64,000 nucleotides of DNA from Sinotaia quadrata (GCA_028829895.1 CM054182.1:15865001-15929000), one strand, 5' to 3'; shown: positions 49,401-61,485, counted from the first letter of the stretch. A program made the numbers and translations. The notes: generated by a model from the letters alone, not told the origin.

Positions 49401-52400
49401 GCCTGCCTGTCTTTACTGGTAAAATATCTCTCTGTATGATAAATGAATGACTTGGCTGGAGAAGTTTAACTTTCTCTCCTTAAATTATCTGAATGGCAAA
49501 ATATAACTGTCGCCTTACAGTTGGCTGATTACCTATATAAATGATATGCCTCTCCTTCAGTTCGGTGATGTATTTAGACACAAATGACTAGGAAATGTAA
49601 ACGTCTCTCCTTAAAACTAACTGGATATATTTAAATGTATGAGAAATATACCTGTCTCTCCTTAAAGCTGGCTGCCGTATTGCGCCCATAACGTTCTTGC
49701 CACGCCCGAAAGAGACTTTCGGCCTCACTGATTGTCAGCTCACCGGATTTCACCATTTCATTCCACTCAATCAGGTCTGCTTGAGTTCGAGAGCCCATTG
49801 CGGCCCTTGGAAGTGTCGCTGTGTAAAAACAGCACTAAGCACTGTAAATTGGAACACTAGGCATTGTAATATTGTTTTCTATAATATGGAACTATAAAAG
49901 GCACTGAGCACAATCAGCCAGGCACTGTAAATTGCTACTTTACAAAACTAACACCAAGCGCCGTAAATTGCTACTTTACAAAACTAACACCAAGCGCTGT
50001 AAATTCTACTTTACAAAAGTATCACCAGGCACTGTAAATTGCCACTTTACAAAAGTATCACCAGGCACTGTAAATTGCCACTTTACAAAAGTATCACCAG
50101 GCGTTGTAAATTGCTACTTTACAAAAGTATCACCAGGCACTGTAAATTGCTACTTTATTAAAGTAACATAAGTGCTGTAAATTGCTACATTACAAAAGTA
50201 TCACTAGACACTGTAGATTATAACTTTAGAAAAGATCACTAGGCATTGCAAATTGCAATTTCTCAAAAGTATCACTAGACACTGTAAAAGCATCAGTAGT
50301 CACTGTAAATTGCAACTTTACAAGAGTATCACTAAGTACTGTAAATTGCTACTTTGCAAAGTATCAGTAGGCACTGTAAGTTGCAACTTTACAAAAAATC
50401 ACTAGTCATTGTGAATTTCTACATTACAAAAGTGTCATTAGGCACTGTAAATCGGCACTGTGTAAAGCATAACTAGGCACTATAAATCGGCGCTGTGTAA
50501 AAGCAGAGATAGGAACTGTAAATCGGAGCTGTGTAAAAGCAGCACTACGATCTCAGTTGACACTAGGTACTGTTTTCCATATAACTGTCAGATAATAGTG
50601 TAGTATGTGGTGTAACGTTAACACTGCAGATGACAGGGCACACGGGAGATGATACGAAGTATGCAATGAATATAACACAGGAAACGTGTCAATTCTTAAA
50701 ATAAACATGACACAAGGAATAAGACATTGCTTAAACTGAAAATGACACAGGGAATGTGATGCAACACGTAAAATAAAAATGACAAGGAAAATGTGGGGCA
50801 ATGCGTAAAATGACAATGACACAGGAAAATGTGGGGCAATGCGTAAAATGACAATGACACAGGAAATGTGGGGCAACGCGTAAAATGACAATGACAAGGG
50901 AAATGTGGGGCAGCGCGTAAAATAAAAATGACAAGGGAAATGTGGGGCAGCGCATAAAATAAAAAAGAGCGCTAGTTGTGTGATGCAAATGAAACTGAGA
51001 ATCTGAAGAAAAAAATCGAGATGATGTTCAAGCTCCCACTAACTCGAAGGTGACAAACTACGACACTCAAGCGACATTTACTCGCTATACTGTTGGCGCC
51101 CAGTCCGATGAAATCTGCTGCTTCCCTGGTCTTTGATGACAGAGGCGTCATTGTACGTGGCAGAGACATGTGTTTGGTTTTATCGTCCACTGAGGGAATT
51201 GAAGACGTACTTAATGACCTTGTTTGTGGTACTTCTGTAGATCGAAACCAAACGATGAACGTTATTTAATCTTAACAACACGGCTACAAACACATCCATA
51301 TTTAACCCTACAACACATCTATATTTAACCCTACAACACATCTATATTTAACCTTACAACACATCTATAATTAACTTTACAACACATCTATATTTAACCT
51401 TACAACACATCTATATTTAACCTTACAACACATCTATATTTAACCTTACAACACATCTATATTTAACCTTACAACACATCCATATTTAATCTTACAACAC
51501 ATCCATATTTAACCTTACAACACATCCATATTTAACCCTAAAAGATATTCTCAGGAAATGTCAGAGGTACCGGGAAAAGTTTCCAACAATTCAAGAATTA
51601 GTGATGACAAAGGTCCATGCCACAATGGTCATTCGTGGTCATCTTAGCTAATTTGAATGACAACTGCTTTTGAAGTGTAACTAACTGGTCAGATAAAAAG
51701 TCAGGACGTTTGGCTGTATCCATCATTAGACTGAAACTAATTCTTCTTCCATTAGACTCTTAGAATCGGTTCTATTTCAGTCGTGAATTTTGTATCGAAA
51801 TGAGCAGTTATATAGATTATTTTTTTAAAAGCACGCACGCACGCACGCACAGCCATAAACGCACAGTGTCAAGACGCTAAGTGAAGATGAATTCACCTGA
51901 CGACCGGTTGCGTGGGGGTGGTGCTGGTGGTGTGAGATGCTGTGGGCCGGGATCCTGGTTACGAGGTGGCAAAGGCGGTTTACCTGCTGGTTTCGACAGC
52001 AAATCACCCACGTCGTCGTACAACGATTCTAAAAATAGAATAACTCTCAGACAAACGCAATTCTAAAAATAGAATAACTGTCAGACAAACGCAAATCTAA
52101 AGATAGAATAACTCTCAGACAAACGCAATTCTAAAAATAGAATAACTCTCAGACAAACGCAAATCTAAAGATAGAATAACTCTCAGACAAACGCAAATCT
52201 AAAGATAGAATAACTCTCAGAAAAACGCAAATCTAAAAATAGAATAACTGTCAGAAAAACGCAAATCTAAAGATAGAATAACTCTCAGACAAACGCAAAT
52301 CTAAAAGTAGAATAACTCTCAGACAAGCGCGAATCTAACAACGGAATAACTCTCAGAAAAACGCAAATCTAAAAATAGAATAACTGTCAGAAAAACGCAA

Positions 52401-55400
52401 ATCTAAAGATAGAATAACTCTCAGACAAACGCAAATCTAAAAGTAGAATAACTCTCAGACAAGCGCGAATCTAACAACGGAATAACTCTCAGAAAAACGC
52501 AAATCGAAAAACAAATCTCAGACAAACGCAAATCTAAAAATAGAATAACTCTCAGATAAATACGAATCTAAAAACAAATCTGAAACAAACGCAAATGTAA
52601 AAAAAAAAAAAGAATAACTCTCAGACAAATATGAAACTAAAAACAAATCTCAGACAAACGCAAATCTAAAAATAGAATATATCTCAGACAAACGCGAATC
52701 TAAAAACGGAATAAATCTCAGACAAGGGCGAATCTAAAAGTCTACCCAAGTAAACCATCATAAAGTGAGTCTTAAAAAATGTCTAAAATCCTCGATAAAC
52801 GAATCTAAAAATAAAAAATAGATTCTCAAAGTGAATTTTACAATATGTAAAGAAAGTGCGAAATAACAAGCGAATCCCAATATATCGAGACATTCATAGA
52901 CTGAATCCTAATATATCGAGACATTCATAGACTGAATCTTAATATATCGAGACATTCATAGACTGAATCCTAATATATCGAGACATAAATAGACTGAATC
53001 CTAATATATCGAGACATTCATAGACTGAATCCTAATATATCGAGACATAAATAGACTGAATTCTAGTAAAGGTTATTTTACAGTTTTTAAAACTACAGCT
53101 TCTCAACATTTATTTATAAAAAAAAAGAAGTAATAAACGAAACAATTATCCTTCTAAAGCGATTCTACAATAAAAGAATTAGGAAAAACAACCCGAACAA
53201 ATATTGACACACCTTGAAGAATATGGAATATATTTCACAAGCCTGTTTTACGTTGCTCAATTTATTTCACTTGTTTCTACTTATGCTGACCTTGACTATT
53301 GGTTGCCATAGTGACGTACTCGTCGTAGATTTTTGATGCTTCTTGCATTTCCTGTCCGAAAAATAAATTGACATAATGATGTGACGCAGCAACAGTAAAG
53401 AAAACTTATATAATAAAGCGATTTATGAAATATAAAACAACAAATTCTGATAATACTGCTACGCAAGAAAGTCAGTGTAAACTTAATAATGTGACGCAAA
53501 CAACATACAAATAAACTTTAATAATGTGACGCAAGAAAGTCGAAGTAAACTTAAATAATAATGTGACATTATAACTAAAAAGTGTGATCACATGGAGTCA
53601 AACTACTGTACTACAGCGTCATAATTCATTTTTTAAAAAAAAGGAAATAATTTATTTTTTTATTTTGCTTTATTCTAAAAAATATATTTCTTTTTTTGTG
53701 CTTCTTTCTTTTTCCTCTTTCCACTATTTCATTCGAACATGAAAGAAATAAATGTATTTACAAAAGCAGAGAAACATAACTAAATTTGATTTACATATAT
53801 TGGCATATACGCTTTCCATCAAAAGCCACGTCATCCTTGGAGAGGTAAACACAAAGCAATTCAGGTCAGGTCAATGCGCCAATATTTGGTGTCTGTCTAA
53901 AGTCAGGGAAAAAATGTCAACAAGAGTCGGTGTGTACGTTTCAAACTAATAATGACAAGAGTGGCAGAGCCATTCTTGACAAAACACTGGCAGAGCCATT
54001 CTTGACATAACAGTGGTAAAGCCATTCTTGACACAACAGTGGCAGAGCCATTCTTGACAAAACACTGGCAGAGCCATTCTTGACACAACAGTGGCAGAGC
54101 CATTCATGACACAACAGTGGTAGAGCCATTCTTGACACAACGCTGGTAGAGTTATTCTTGACACCACAGTGGCAGATCTATTATTGCTCATAGCAAAGAA
54201 GTGTTCTGAAAGTTCCTGAAAATGCTTCAGAACCAGACACTTTTCTGACAGAATTACATTTCTGTACACTCCAATGCTAGAACAATTACACTTAGTCAGC
54301 TATAACTGCTCAATTGAATATCATCAGCGTACAGTGGTTCGACACAGGGTGGCGACTGAGAAACTGGAAGGGGGCTGTGTATACACGGCCAAAAGCTGAA
54401 AGCCCTAATAGTCACCATAACAGGTAGTGTCGAGATGTCTTATTTGTCGCTTAGTGTCACTGTCTGACGCTATCTTTGTGTTTTCTTTGGATAGATACGT
54501 CATGAAAGAACATTTTCAAACTTCAGTGGAATGGATTCACCAGTCGTAAATGTCGACATCAAACCCGACAACTTTACGGCAGACTGTCGTACAACAAATA
54601 TATGAAATAAATTTTTGTGTTTCTGTGTGTACAGTTTGGTCGTAAAGATCTTACTGAGCACTTTCAGAAGAATAAACGCTCTATTAAGTCATCGTCGTCG
54701 TCGTCATTGTTATCATCATCATCTAAGTAATATATTCCCACGCATCACTCTGTAGGAAATCTTTCACAGAGAACTAGGGTTACAACAAAAATGTGTTCTC
54801 CTTAGAAAAACTTCAATTAAACCTGGAGCTGTTCTTTTTCAGTCAAGCAGATATTCTTCCTAAAGATTTATTTATACACGCAACTCTAACATCATACAGC
54901 TCACAAATACAAATTCACACACAATTACCCACACATTCACACACAAATACCCACACATTCACATACAAATGTCCACACATTCACACACAAATACCCACAC
55001 ATTCACACACAAATACCCAAACATTCACACACAAATACCCACACATTCACATACAAATGCCCACACATTCACACACAAATACCCACACATTCACACACAA
55101 ATACCCAAACATTCACACACAAATACCCACACATTCACACACAAATACCCACACATTCACACACAAATACCCACACCTTCACACACAAATACCCACACAT
55201 TCACATACAATTACCCACACATTCACACACAATTACCCACACATTCACACACAAATACCCACACATTAACAAAAGAAGCACACCACATACACACGCAACG
55301 TACGATGAAATCTATGATGTAATCTTCCAGGTAGAGGTGACCATTTTCCTTGGCCACGTCTGCAGGGTCGTGTCCGTTACAGTTCCGTATGTGAAAAGCG

Positions 55401-58400
55401 CGTTCACTGCCCGGACAGTCCAGCAAGGTGGAGCAAAACTCGGAGAGTCCGTGGGCCGCAGCATAATGGAGCAATGTAGGATACAAGCAATCCGCCTTCT
55501 TGTGGAGCTCTTTGGACATAGAGACCCATAATGTCACCAATAAGTGTCACCAATAAGTGTCGCCTTCTTATTTCATATGTAGCTAAGGGATAAATAGCAG
55601 TCAACATTAGTAACTGTACAATTGTGTACATTTTCCATGGATAAATAGTTTGTCATTGTAGCACTGGTAACTGCTCAATTGCTGACATTCTTGAGGGACA
55701 TAGCCTGTTATCAATTATCAATGGCAATGATTAATTGCATACTCTCATATATGATTACTCTGTCAACATCGTGTCATTTGTCACATTTAACGGATCATAC
55801 CTCACGTGGGAGTTAAATAGTTTGAAACATTGTCAGTAATAATGCACAAATGTCATGCCTCATGTGGGAATTAAACAGTTTGAAACATTGTCAGTGCCTC
55901 ATGTGAGAGATGAATGCTTTGAAACACTGTGTCAGCAATAATTAATGTACACATGGCATTATGCATCATGTGGAACTAAATGGTTTGAAACAGTGAGTAA
56001 TAATGCATAAATGTCATTGTTTACATTAGTTGGAACAAACTGTCAACACAATACAAATAATTTTGTCAGCTGCCAAATGGGGTGGTGAGGCGGGGTGAGT
56101 TACTATCAAAGCAAGATAAGGGAATTAATGTCTGGTTTAATTCTTTCAACATAATCTTAGACAATAGTGAGATCCATCTATTACCACAAGTTTTGTCTGA
56201 GAATTGTTCAGTCTACTTCAAATTAATTCCTTCAAAATAGATGAATCATATCTTCTGTAAAGAATGGTTTTAAGACTATACCTAAAGTGATTTGCTTTAA
56301 GGAAACAGGTATTGTCTGGCAGAGAAGAGCCATCAAAGATAAGATTTTAAATGACAATTAAATCGAACAAAAACATTTTGGGGATTCAGATTAATGGATG
56401 AATTAATCTTAAAATCAGCAACCCTAATAGACAGATTTTATTTTGACAGTTAAGAGAAACAATATTTAAGGAAAGCCCAGGCCAGACGTCTATCGAATGA
56501 AACAGAATATTTATGAAGCCCAAGTGAGAACATTAATTTATTGATTGAACCCATAAAAATAAATTTATGAAACCAAACTTTTATAAACACGGGGTGAATT
56601 TTAAAATCAACATTATCATTATCCATGACAGACTTTTATGTATAAGATGAATTTCATCAATGTTTCATATGATAGGGTGAATTTATGACCAATGTTTTAT
56701 GAATAAGATGATTATAAGATGCAATCATTATAAACACAATGTGAAGTTTAAGAATAACGTTTAGAAAAAACAAAGAAAATCAACGTTTTATAAGCTAATT
56801 AAATTTTAGGATCAACATTTAACAAGGAAAATGCATTTACGATCAATGTCTTTTAAGCTAATTAAATTTTAGAATCAACATATCATGCAAGGTGCATTTA
56901 CGATCAACGTTTTATAAGCTAATTAAATTTTAGGAACAACATTTAACAAGCAAGGTGAACTTACGATCAACATTGACAAGTAAGATGAATGTTAAGACTT
57001 ATAAGCAAGGTCATTTGAAGAACCTTTTACAAGTACAGCAGCACGGTCATTTTAAGATCAATTTTTTTACAAGTAGCTAGGTCAATTTAAGGTCAACGTT
57101 TTACAAGTAGCAAGTAGCAAGGTCAATTTAAGATCAACTTTTAAAAGGTAAAGTAGAGGGACTATTTTAAGATCAAGGTTTTACAAATAAAGTAGCAAGA
57201 TTATTTTAAGATCAGCGTTTTACAAGTAGCCAGGTCAATTTAAGATCAACGTTTTACAAGTAAAGCAGCAAGGTCAATTTTAAGATAAACTTTTTAATAG
57301 TAAAGTAGCAACGTCAATATTAGATTAACGTTTTACAAGTAGCAGATCAATTTAAGATCAACGTTTTACAAGCAGCAAGGTAAAGGTAAATTTTAAGATT
57401 AATGTTTTACAAGTAAAGTAGCAAGATCAAGATGCATTTGAAGATTAACTTTTTACAAACAGCAAGGTCAAGGTGAATTTTAAGATCAAAGTTTAACAAG
57501 TAGGAAGGTTAAGGTCAATTTTAAGATAACTTTTCATCAGATGGTGATGGCATATTACAAATTAATGTGTTGTCGAACCTCCATCGCTAACTTCCCAAAA
57601 TAGTGTTTTTTCCCCAGATAATCAACAAAACCATGATATTAAAACTGAAAAAAATATCTCTCATGAACAAATATTTTGACATAGATAACTACCTGATTGG
57701 TCGATTTCAGGGATAAGTCTGAAAACCGTCTCCAGCCCCCGATCACCTGGAACGCTGGAGATAAAGATGTCCTTCAGCTTGAGGTCAAGCGAGTGCAAGT
57801 CTGGCACACTGAGGCACTGGCACATGTACTGGGGACTGGTCAGCACGACCTCCTCAATCTGGCAATACTTCAGCTCAATACGCTTGAGTCGCTTGCCATT
57901 TTGGTAAATCAATACAGGATAGGTTCCAGGTGAAATTTCTTAAAATAACCAAATAATAATTCTAGTATATCAATACAACATAGGTTCTGGCAGAAATAAC
58001 AATCAATAACAATCAAATAACAATCAATAATTCTGGTTATATATACAGGTTAGGTTCTGGGGAAATTTCTAAAAATTCCAAAGAATAAATCTGGCATAAC
58101 AATGCAATGAGGCTTAAAGAGAAATTTACTCTGATATATCAATACAAGATAGGTTCAGGTGAAAATTTCTAAAACAGTCAATACATAATTTTGCAGTTTC
58201 AAGACAGAAACTGTTCACAGCATGAGAAAGGGAAAAGAAGGAAATGGGGAGATAATGCTCAGCTTATGCTCTCGTATTGCAAGAAGTCGACATACAGTAG
58301 AGTATATATATTTTTATCATATTAATTCAACAGTATATTAGGGTATATGTATTTTTATCATATTAATTCAACAGTATACTAGGGTATATGTATTTTTTAA

Positions 58401-58604
58401 TCATATTAATTTAATAGAAAAAAGGAACACAAATTTCCTTGTTCTAATTTTTCAGAGAAAAGAAAAGTACATACCTGGGGTAGGAAAGGAGTATACATAT
58501 GGATTAATTCGGGTGAGCTGGAGGGTAATTTTACTTTGTCCAAGTTTTGCCGTCAACTCTCCTTTTATCTCTTGTGCGAACACCATGGCAACCACTGTTC
58601 CTGC
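43388..58604 (-). CDS. PIK3AP1-like: Gene B: BCAP/BANK/Dof-family adaptor (PIK3AP1-like), 12 exons visible, no TIR exon seen
   Basis: Exons numbered to match gene A (high to low): 2, 58604-58475; 3, 57938-57693; 4, 55509-55304; 5, 53351-53291; 6, 52028-51897; 7, 51234-51082; 8, 49818-49652; 9, 49173-49048; 10, 47438-47330; 11, 47035-46950; 12, 44619-44554; 13, 43495-43388. All junctions are GT-AG, phases agree, and 529 codons precede TGA. Domains: IPT/DBB, ankyrin, YVTM, proline-rich SH3 ligands (KPPLPPRN; AVPPRLPPRR at the end), and the C-terminal helical region. Exons 2, 4 and 8 equal those of gene A in length. Exon 2 opens in phase 0 after an acceptor, so an upstream coding exon is expected. 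None is visible up to 64000, so it is either outside the window or lost. A shorter product could start at the ATG in exon 2 (AMVFAQE). Confidence 0.9.
43795..44520. repeat. 34-35 bp array grading into a 65 bp dimeric higher-order repeat
   Basis: 43795-44200 repeats catcagtaggctacatcaaa. From 44205 to 44515 two unit types alternate (tacatcaaaataaaacac / ttggatcaaattaaaggc) in five near-identical 65 bp dimers. Intronic (gene B intron 12). Confidence 0.92.
44554..44619 (-). CDS. Gene B exon 12
   Basis: 66 nt, phase 0 in and out, acceptor ttaccag and donor GTGAGG. Encodes DDEALPDSEVVERRHPSTSS plus MK. Confidence 0.8.
44705..44992. repeat. 26-27 bp minisatellite, ~11 copies
   Basis: Unit gactcgaaaatgactggcaa plus taaa(a). 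The extra A alternates among copies, so several frames look open on the minus strand; these are not genes. Confidence 0.95.
44993..46949. repeat. Gene B intron 11 arrays
   Basis: 45220-45400 has a degenerate AT array (gtaatatattgtaacttta). 45545-46225 has about 13 copies of a ~50 bp unit (tattaccaacatgctttgtg). 46620-46860 has alternating ~34 bp units (atgtaaaacatcatcggtga). No exon found between them. Confidence 0.85.
46950..47035 (-). CDS. Gene B exon 11
   Basis: 86 nt between ttaatctag and donor GTAAGT. Encodes SSRDSGWSLGSRESAM then STVTGLEEEGT. Homologous to the partial gene A exon 11 at the left edge. Confidence 0.85.
47330..47438 (-). CDS. Gene B exon 10
   Basis: 109 nt between cgttgcag and donor GTAAGG. 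Encodes EPTPQRQYSAKTPLFLNKSA and a serine-rich end. I chose GTAAGG because it gives the phase 1 that exon 11 requires. Confidence 0.82.
47439..49047. repeat. Gene B intron 9 with two arrays
   Basis: 47465-47960 has about 18 copies of cataaacaacatctatatac at 23-27 bp. 48560-48725 has three copies of a 53 bp unit (acctacccctaaatataatt). The rest shows no exon. Confidence 0.85.
49048..49173 (-). CDS. Gene B exon 9
   Basis: 126 nt, phase 0 in and out, acceptor agaatcag and donor GTGAGA. Encodes LQKIKDQYMELRKAQNVKTE to KLNIS; a helical, basic segment. Confidence 0.88.
49250..49651. repeat. Arrays left of gene B exon 8, including copies of its donor edge
   Basis: 49255-49435 has three ~58 bp copies (gcctgcctgtctttactggt). 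49470-49630 has three diverged copies of ctctccttaaa(a/g)ct-type sequence that match exon 8's last bases (ctgtctctccttaaagctgg). Confidence 0.7.
49652..49818 (-). CDS. Gene B exon 8: conserved C-terminal helical region
   Basis: 167 nt between tttacacag and donor GTATAT. Encodes TQADLIEWNEMVKSGELTIS, ESLFRAWQERYG and AASFKERQ, closely matching gene A exon 8. Confidence 0.93.
49819..50548. repeat. ~36 bp array copied from gene B exon 8 acceptor
   Basis: About 18 copies containing aggcactgtaaattgctact. The distal copies (50440-50545) read gctgtgtaaaagcagcacta, almost the exact acceptor context (cgctgtgtaaaaacagcact). Confidence 0.88.
50549..51081. repeat. Gene B intron 7, ~37 bp array
   Basis: 50700-50970 has seven copies of aaatgtggggcaatgcgtaa. 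No exon. Confidence 0.85.
51082..51234 (-). CDS. Gene B exon 7: linker
   Basis: 153 nt between atctacag and donor GTAAAT. Encodes VPQTRSLSTSSIPSVDDKTK then MSLPRTMTPLSSKTRE; serine/threonine rich. Confidence 0.85.
51280..51545. repeat. 23-24 bp minisatellite, ~11 copies
   Basis: Unit cttacaacacatctatattt; intronic. Confidence 0.92.
51897..52028 (-). CDS. Gene B exon 6: proline-rich, SH3-ligand segment
   Basis: 132 nt between ctatttttag and donor GTGAAT. Encodes ESLYDDVGDLLSKPAGKPPL then PPRN and PPAPPPRNRSS. Homologous in position to the YVEM exon of gene A, but the YxxM is absent here. Confidence 0.88.
52029..52745. repeat. ~33 bp array copied from gene B exon 6 acceptor, ~20 copies
   Basis: Unit aatctaaaaatagaataact plus ctcagacaaacgc. 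The acceptor context is cgattctaaaaatagaataa. On the minus strand many units read TTCTATTTTTAG/AATT. Confidence 0.93.
52865..53065. repeat. 31 bp minisatellite
   Basis: Six copies of atatcgagacattcatagac; intronic. Confidence 0.92.
53291..53351 (-). CDS. Gene B exon 5: YVTM motif
   Basis: 61 nt between ttcggacag and donor GTCAGC. Encodes EMQEASKIYDEYVTMATNSQ. YVTM fits the YxxM consensus for the p85 SH2 domain. The gene A counterpart lacks it. Confidence 0.85.
53352..55303. repeat. Gene B intron 4 arrays
   Basis: 53950-54180 has nine copies of a ~27 bp unit (cagagccattcttgacacaa). 54900-55268 has about 17 copies of a 22 bp unit (cacattcacacacaaatacc), ending ~35 bp from the exon 4 donor. 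The rest is unique. Confidence 0.9.
55304..55509 (-). CDS. Gene B exon 4: ankyrin-like repeats
   Basis: 206 nt between gtccaaag and donor GTACGT. Encodes LYPTLLHYAAAHGLSEFCST and GHDPADVAKENGHLYLEDY. Nearly identical to gene A exon 4, the best-conserved exon of the pair. Confidence 0.93.
55510..57692. repeat. Gene B intron 3
   Basis: 55530-55560 has a short duplication (tgtcaccaataag). 55800-56000 has diverged copies of tttgaaacattgtcag. 57000-57540 has a degenerate ~35 bp array (aatttaagatcaacgtttta). No exon seen. Confidence 0.65.
57693..57938 (-). CDS. Gene B exon 3: DBB domain core
   Basis: 246 nt, acceptor tatttaag-type (cttaaa on the plus strand) and donor GTAGTT. Encodes SPGTYPVLIYQNGKRLKR, SPQYMCQCLSVPDLHSLDL and IPEIDQSG. 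Confidence 0.92.
57939..58200. repeat. Three copies of the gene B exon 3 acceptor edge
   Basis: atatcaatacaacataggtt, atacaggttaggttctgggg and atcaatacaagataggttca repeat the exon's first ~31 bp (aatacaggataggttccagg); two of the three also carry an aaatttct acceptor. Confidence 0.85.
58280..58425. repeat. ~59 bp repeat, three copies
   Basis: Copies of gggtatatgtatttttatca; intronic. Confidence 0.8.
58475..58604 (-). CDS. Gene B exon 2: start of IPT/DBB region
   Basis: 130 nt between tcattgcag and donor GTATGT. Encodes AGTVVAMVFAQEIKGELTAK then LTRINPYVYSFPTP. Same length and phases as gene A exon 2. The early ATG (third line of the strand, AMVF) could serve a TIR-less product. Confidence 0.88.
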
Positions 58605-58673
58605 CTGCAATGAAAGAAGACAAGCAATTTCTGTTGAATAACCAAATAATTAATTAAAAAATGAGTAATCAGG

Positions 58674-58739
<66 letters not shown>
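58674..58739. repeat. (TATC)n microsatellite
   Basis: About 16 tetranucleotide copies, close to gene B exon 2. Confidence 0.97.
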
Positions 58740-59325
58740 CTGTGTATAACGCTAAAACGACCTTGACCTTCGAGCACGTGGGAGATTTTGGGAGTGGCGC
58801 TAACGCGTCCATGACCTTCGAGTACGTGGGAGGTTTTTCACATGACCAGCTTTATATGAACTGTGGCGGTAAAAGTACTCATAAAAAAAAAAAAACACAC
58901 ACCAGACAATCATGGTAATTTGCTATAATTTTTCACTAAAATGTGACTTATATTCAAACATTTGGGAGTTATTTTAGCCATACGGCTAGCTTTATATTGC
59001 ATTGTTGCATTCATGGGAATGGGGAGGGAGGGAGGGAAGAAGGAAGGGAAGGGGGGAGCGAGGGAAGGAAGTATTTACAGGGCCTGCTTTATGTTGCATT
59101 GTCGCAATCAATAAAAAGAGACAACATGAAATTACTCATGTAAAAAACCGACGGTAAATGTCATTTGCTAAACGATGCTCGAATTTTCACTCACAATGTG
59201 ACTTATAATCAAACCTTTCAATATAAAAATTCATTTATGTTCCTAGCAATGCGTTCATTTTAATTTAACCAAGAAATGTGTAATCAGGTTATTAACAAAT
59301 ATATGCAACTATATACACAATTAAT
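58740..59325. other. Upstream of gene B exon 2; short duplication and G-rich patch
   Basis: accttcgagcacgtgggaga is repeated as accttcgagtacgtgggagg at 58760-58835. A (GGGA)n-like patch lies near 59018-59070. No TIR-like exon. Confidence 0.5.
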
Positions 59326-59880
59326 AATACACTTTTACTAATTAAATTCTCATTATATATATGATTAATAATGCACCATTACCAACTGAGGATTAATCAA
59401 TACAAACAATTAATAATACATCATTACTGATTGAGTCCTTTTCTATAAAATTAATAAAACAATATTACTGATTGAATCTTCATCTATACACACAATTGAT
59501 AATGCAACATTACTGATTGAGTCCTTGTCTGTACACACAATTATATGCCATTACTGATTTAGTCCTCGTTTATACAAACAATTAATAATACACCATTACT
59601 GATTGGGTCCTTGTCTATATACACAATTAAGAGAAGACCATTACTGATTGAGTCCTTGTTCATAAAAGTAAATTACAAACAAACCATTAGTGACTGAGTG
59701 AGTGAGTCCTAAAAAGTAAATTAAAAATAAGCCCTTAGTGACTGAGTCCTTGTTCATAAAAGTAAATTAAAAATAAACCATTAGTGACTGAGTCCTAAAA
59801 AGTAAATTAAAAACAAACCATTAGTGACTGAATCCTAAAAAGTAAATTAAAAATAAACCATTCCTGAAAGAGTGAAAAGA
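59326..59880. repeat. Degenerate ~50 bp array
   Basis: Repeats ccattactgattgagtcctt with variable AT spacers. Confidence 0.75.
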
Positions 59881-60439
59881 ATAACTAATTTCTACACAAG
59901 ATCTCAATTTATATCATTATGTTTAACTGCTCTCAAATCATAAAAGTCCACATATGCATATACATTTAATTAAAAATCTTTGTGTTACACATGCTAACAA
60001 ATAAAACTCATTATGATGGAGTCCTTGTCTATACAGTTAATTGTTAGGACACATCAACAGCAAGTATAGCATTGACTCTTCAAATATATTCAAATATACA
60101 ATTTCTATTTTGTAAACAGAATTATCTGTTATCTCTTGTCAATTTTAGACATAAAATCATTGGGGGGGAAGGGGGGAAGTATCTTTAATATTTTTATGTG
60201 TTTAAGTTGTTTTTATGAAGATCTTGTGTATTTTTTCTAATAAGTGTAAGCACTTAGGCTTAAATAAGCCTAAATATAATTATTGATTATATGAAAATTT
60301 TCCCCTTCTCTCTTTTTGTTAAACCACTTCTTAAAAAGAAGGTTGTTTATGCAGTTAGTAATAAACTATTACTAAATCTCTTCTTCTCACTTTCTTAGTA
60401 TATAATATAATATTTCATCATAAATCTAAGCTAACAAAC

Positions 60440-60665
60440 CATACATTTTGGATAGTACTCTAACGCCTTATAAGAATGGAAATGTACATTTCATGTTACA
60501 TCTGAAATGTAGCATTTTGGATAGTACTTTAAAGCCTTATATTATAAGAATGGAAATGTACATTTAATGTTACATCTGAAATGTAGCATTTTGGATAGTA
60601 CTCTAAAGCCTTATAAGAATGGAAATGTACATTTAATGTTACATCTGAAATGTAGCGTAGAAATA
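60440..60665. repeat. ~74 bp repeat, three copies
   Basis: Copies contain gaatggaaatgtacatttaa and tgttacatctgaaatgtagc. Confidence 0.9.
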
Positions 60666-60719
60666 AACTTAAGACAGATATCAAAGCCTTTATAAAAGGC
60701 AACTTTAACTTGCTACCAT

Positions 60720-61485
60720 ATTCACTATGGCTAATAATATTTAACTTTAGAGAGTTCACATTAGCTAATAATATTTAACTTTAGACAGTTAGCAATAGCT
60801 AATAATACTTAACTGTAGACAGTTCACTATATCTAATATATCTTAACTGTAGACAGTTCACTAAAGCAAATAATACTTAACTGTAGACAGTTAACTACAG
60901 CTAATAAGTTTAAATGTAGACAGTTCACTAAATCTAATAAAGTAATAATACTTAACTATATACAGTTCATTATATCTAATAAATCTTAACTGTAGACAGT
61001 TCACTAAAGCTAATAATATTAATACTTAACTGTAGACAGTTAACTACAGCTCATAAGTTTTAAATGTAGACAGTTCACTAAAGCTAATAATATTTAACCA
61101 TAGACAGTTCACTAAAGCTAATAATATTTAACCATAGACAGTTCACTAAAGCTAATAATATTTAACTGTAGACAATTCTCTTTAAGTAATATTGTAATAA
61201 TACTCAACTGTAGAAAGTTTACTATATAATTAACTATATTCAACTGCAGACAGATCACTATAATATTATTTATCTGTATGTAGACAACTGACTTCAGCTA
61301 ATAATATTTAAATTTAGACAGCTGACTTCAGTTAATAATATTGAACTTTAGACAGCTGACTTCATGTAATAATATTTAACCTTAGACAGCTGAATTCACC
61401 TAATAATATTTATCTTTAGACAGTGACTACAGCTAATAATATTTAACTTTAGACAGCTGACTTCAGCTAATATTATTTAACTATG
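60720..61485. repeat. ~33 bp degenerate array, ~20 copies
   Basis: Copies of aactgtagacagttcactaa with gctaataatattt. Confidence 0.85.

Noticed and set aside
54793..55322. Open frames of 117-158 codons rich in His/Thr
   Set aside because: 22 bp minisatellite in a gene B intron; low complexity, no homology signal.
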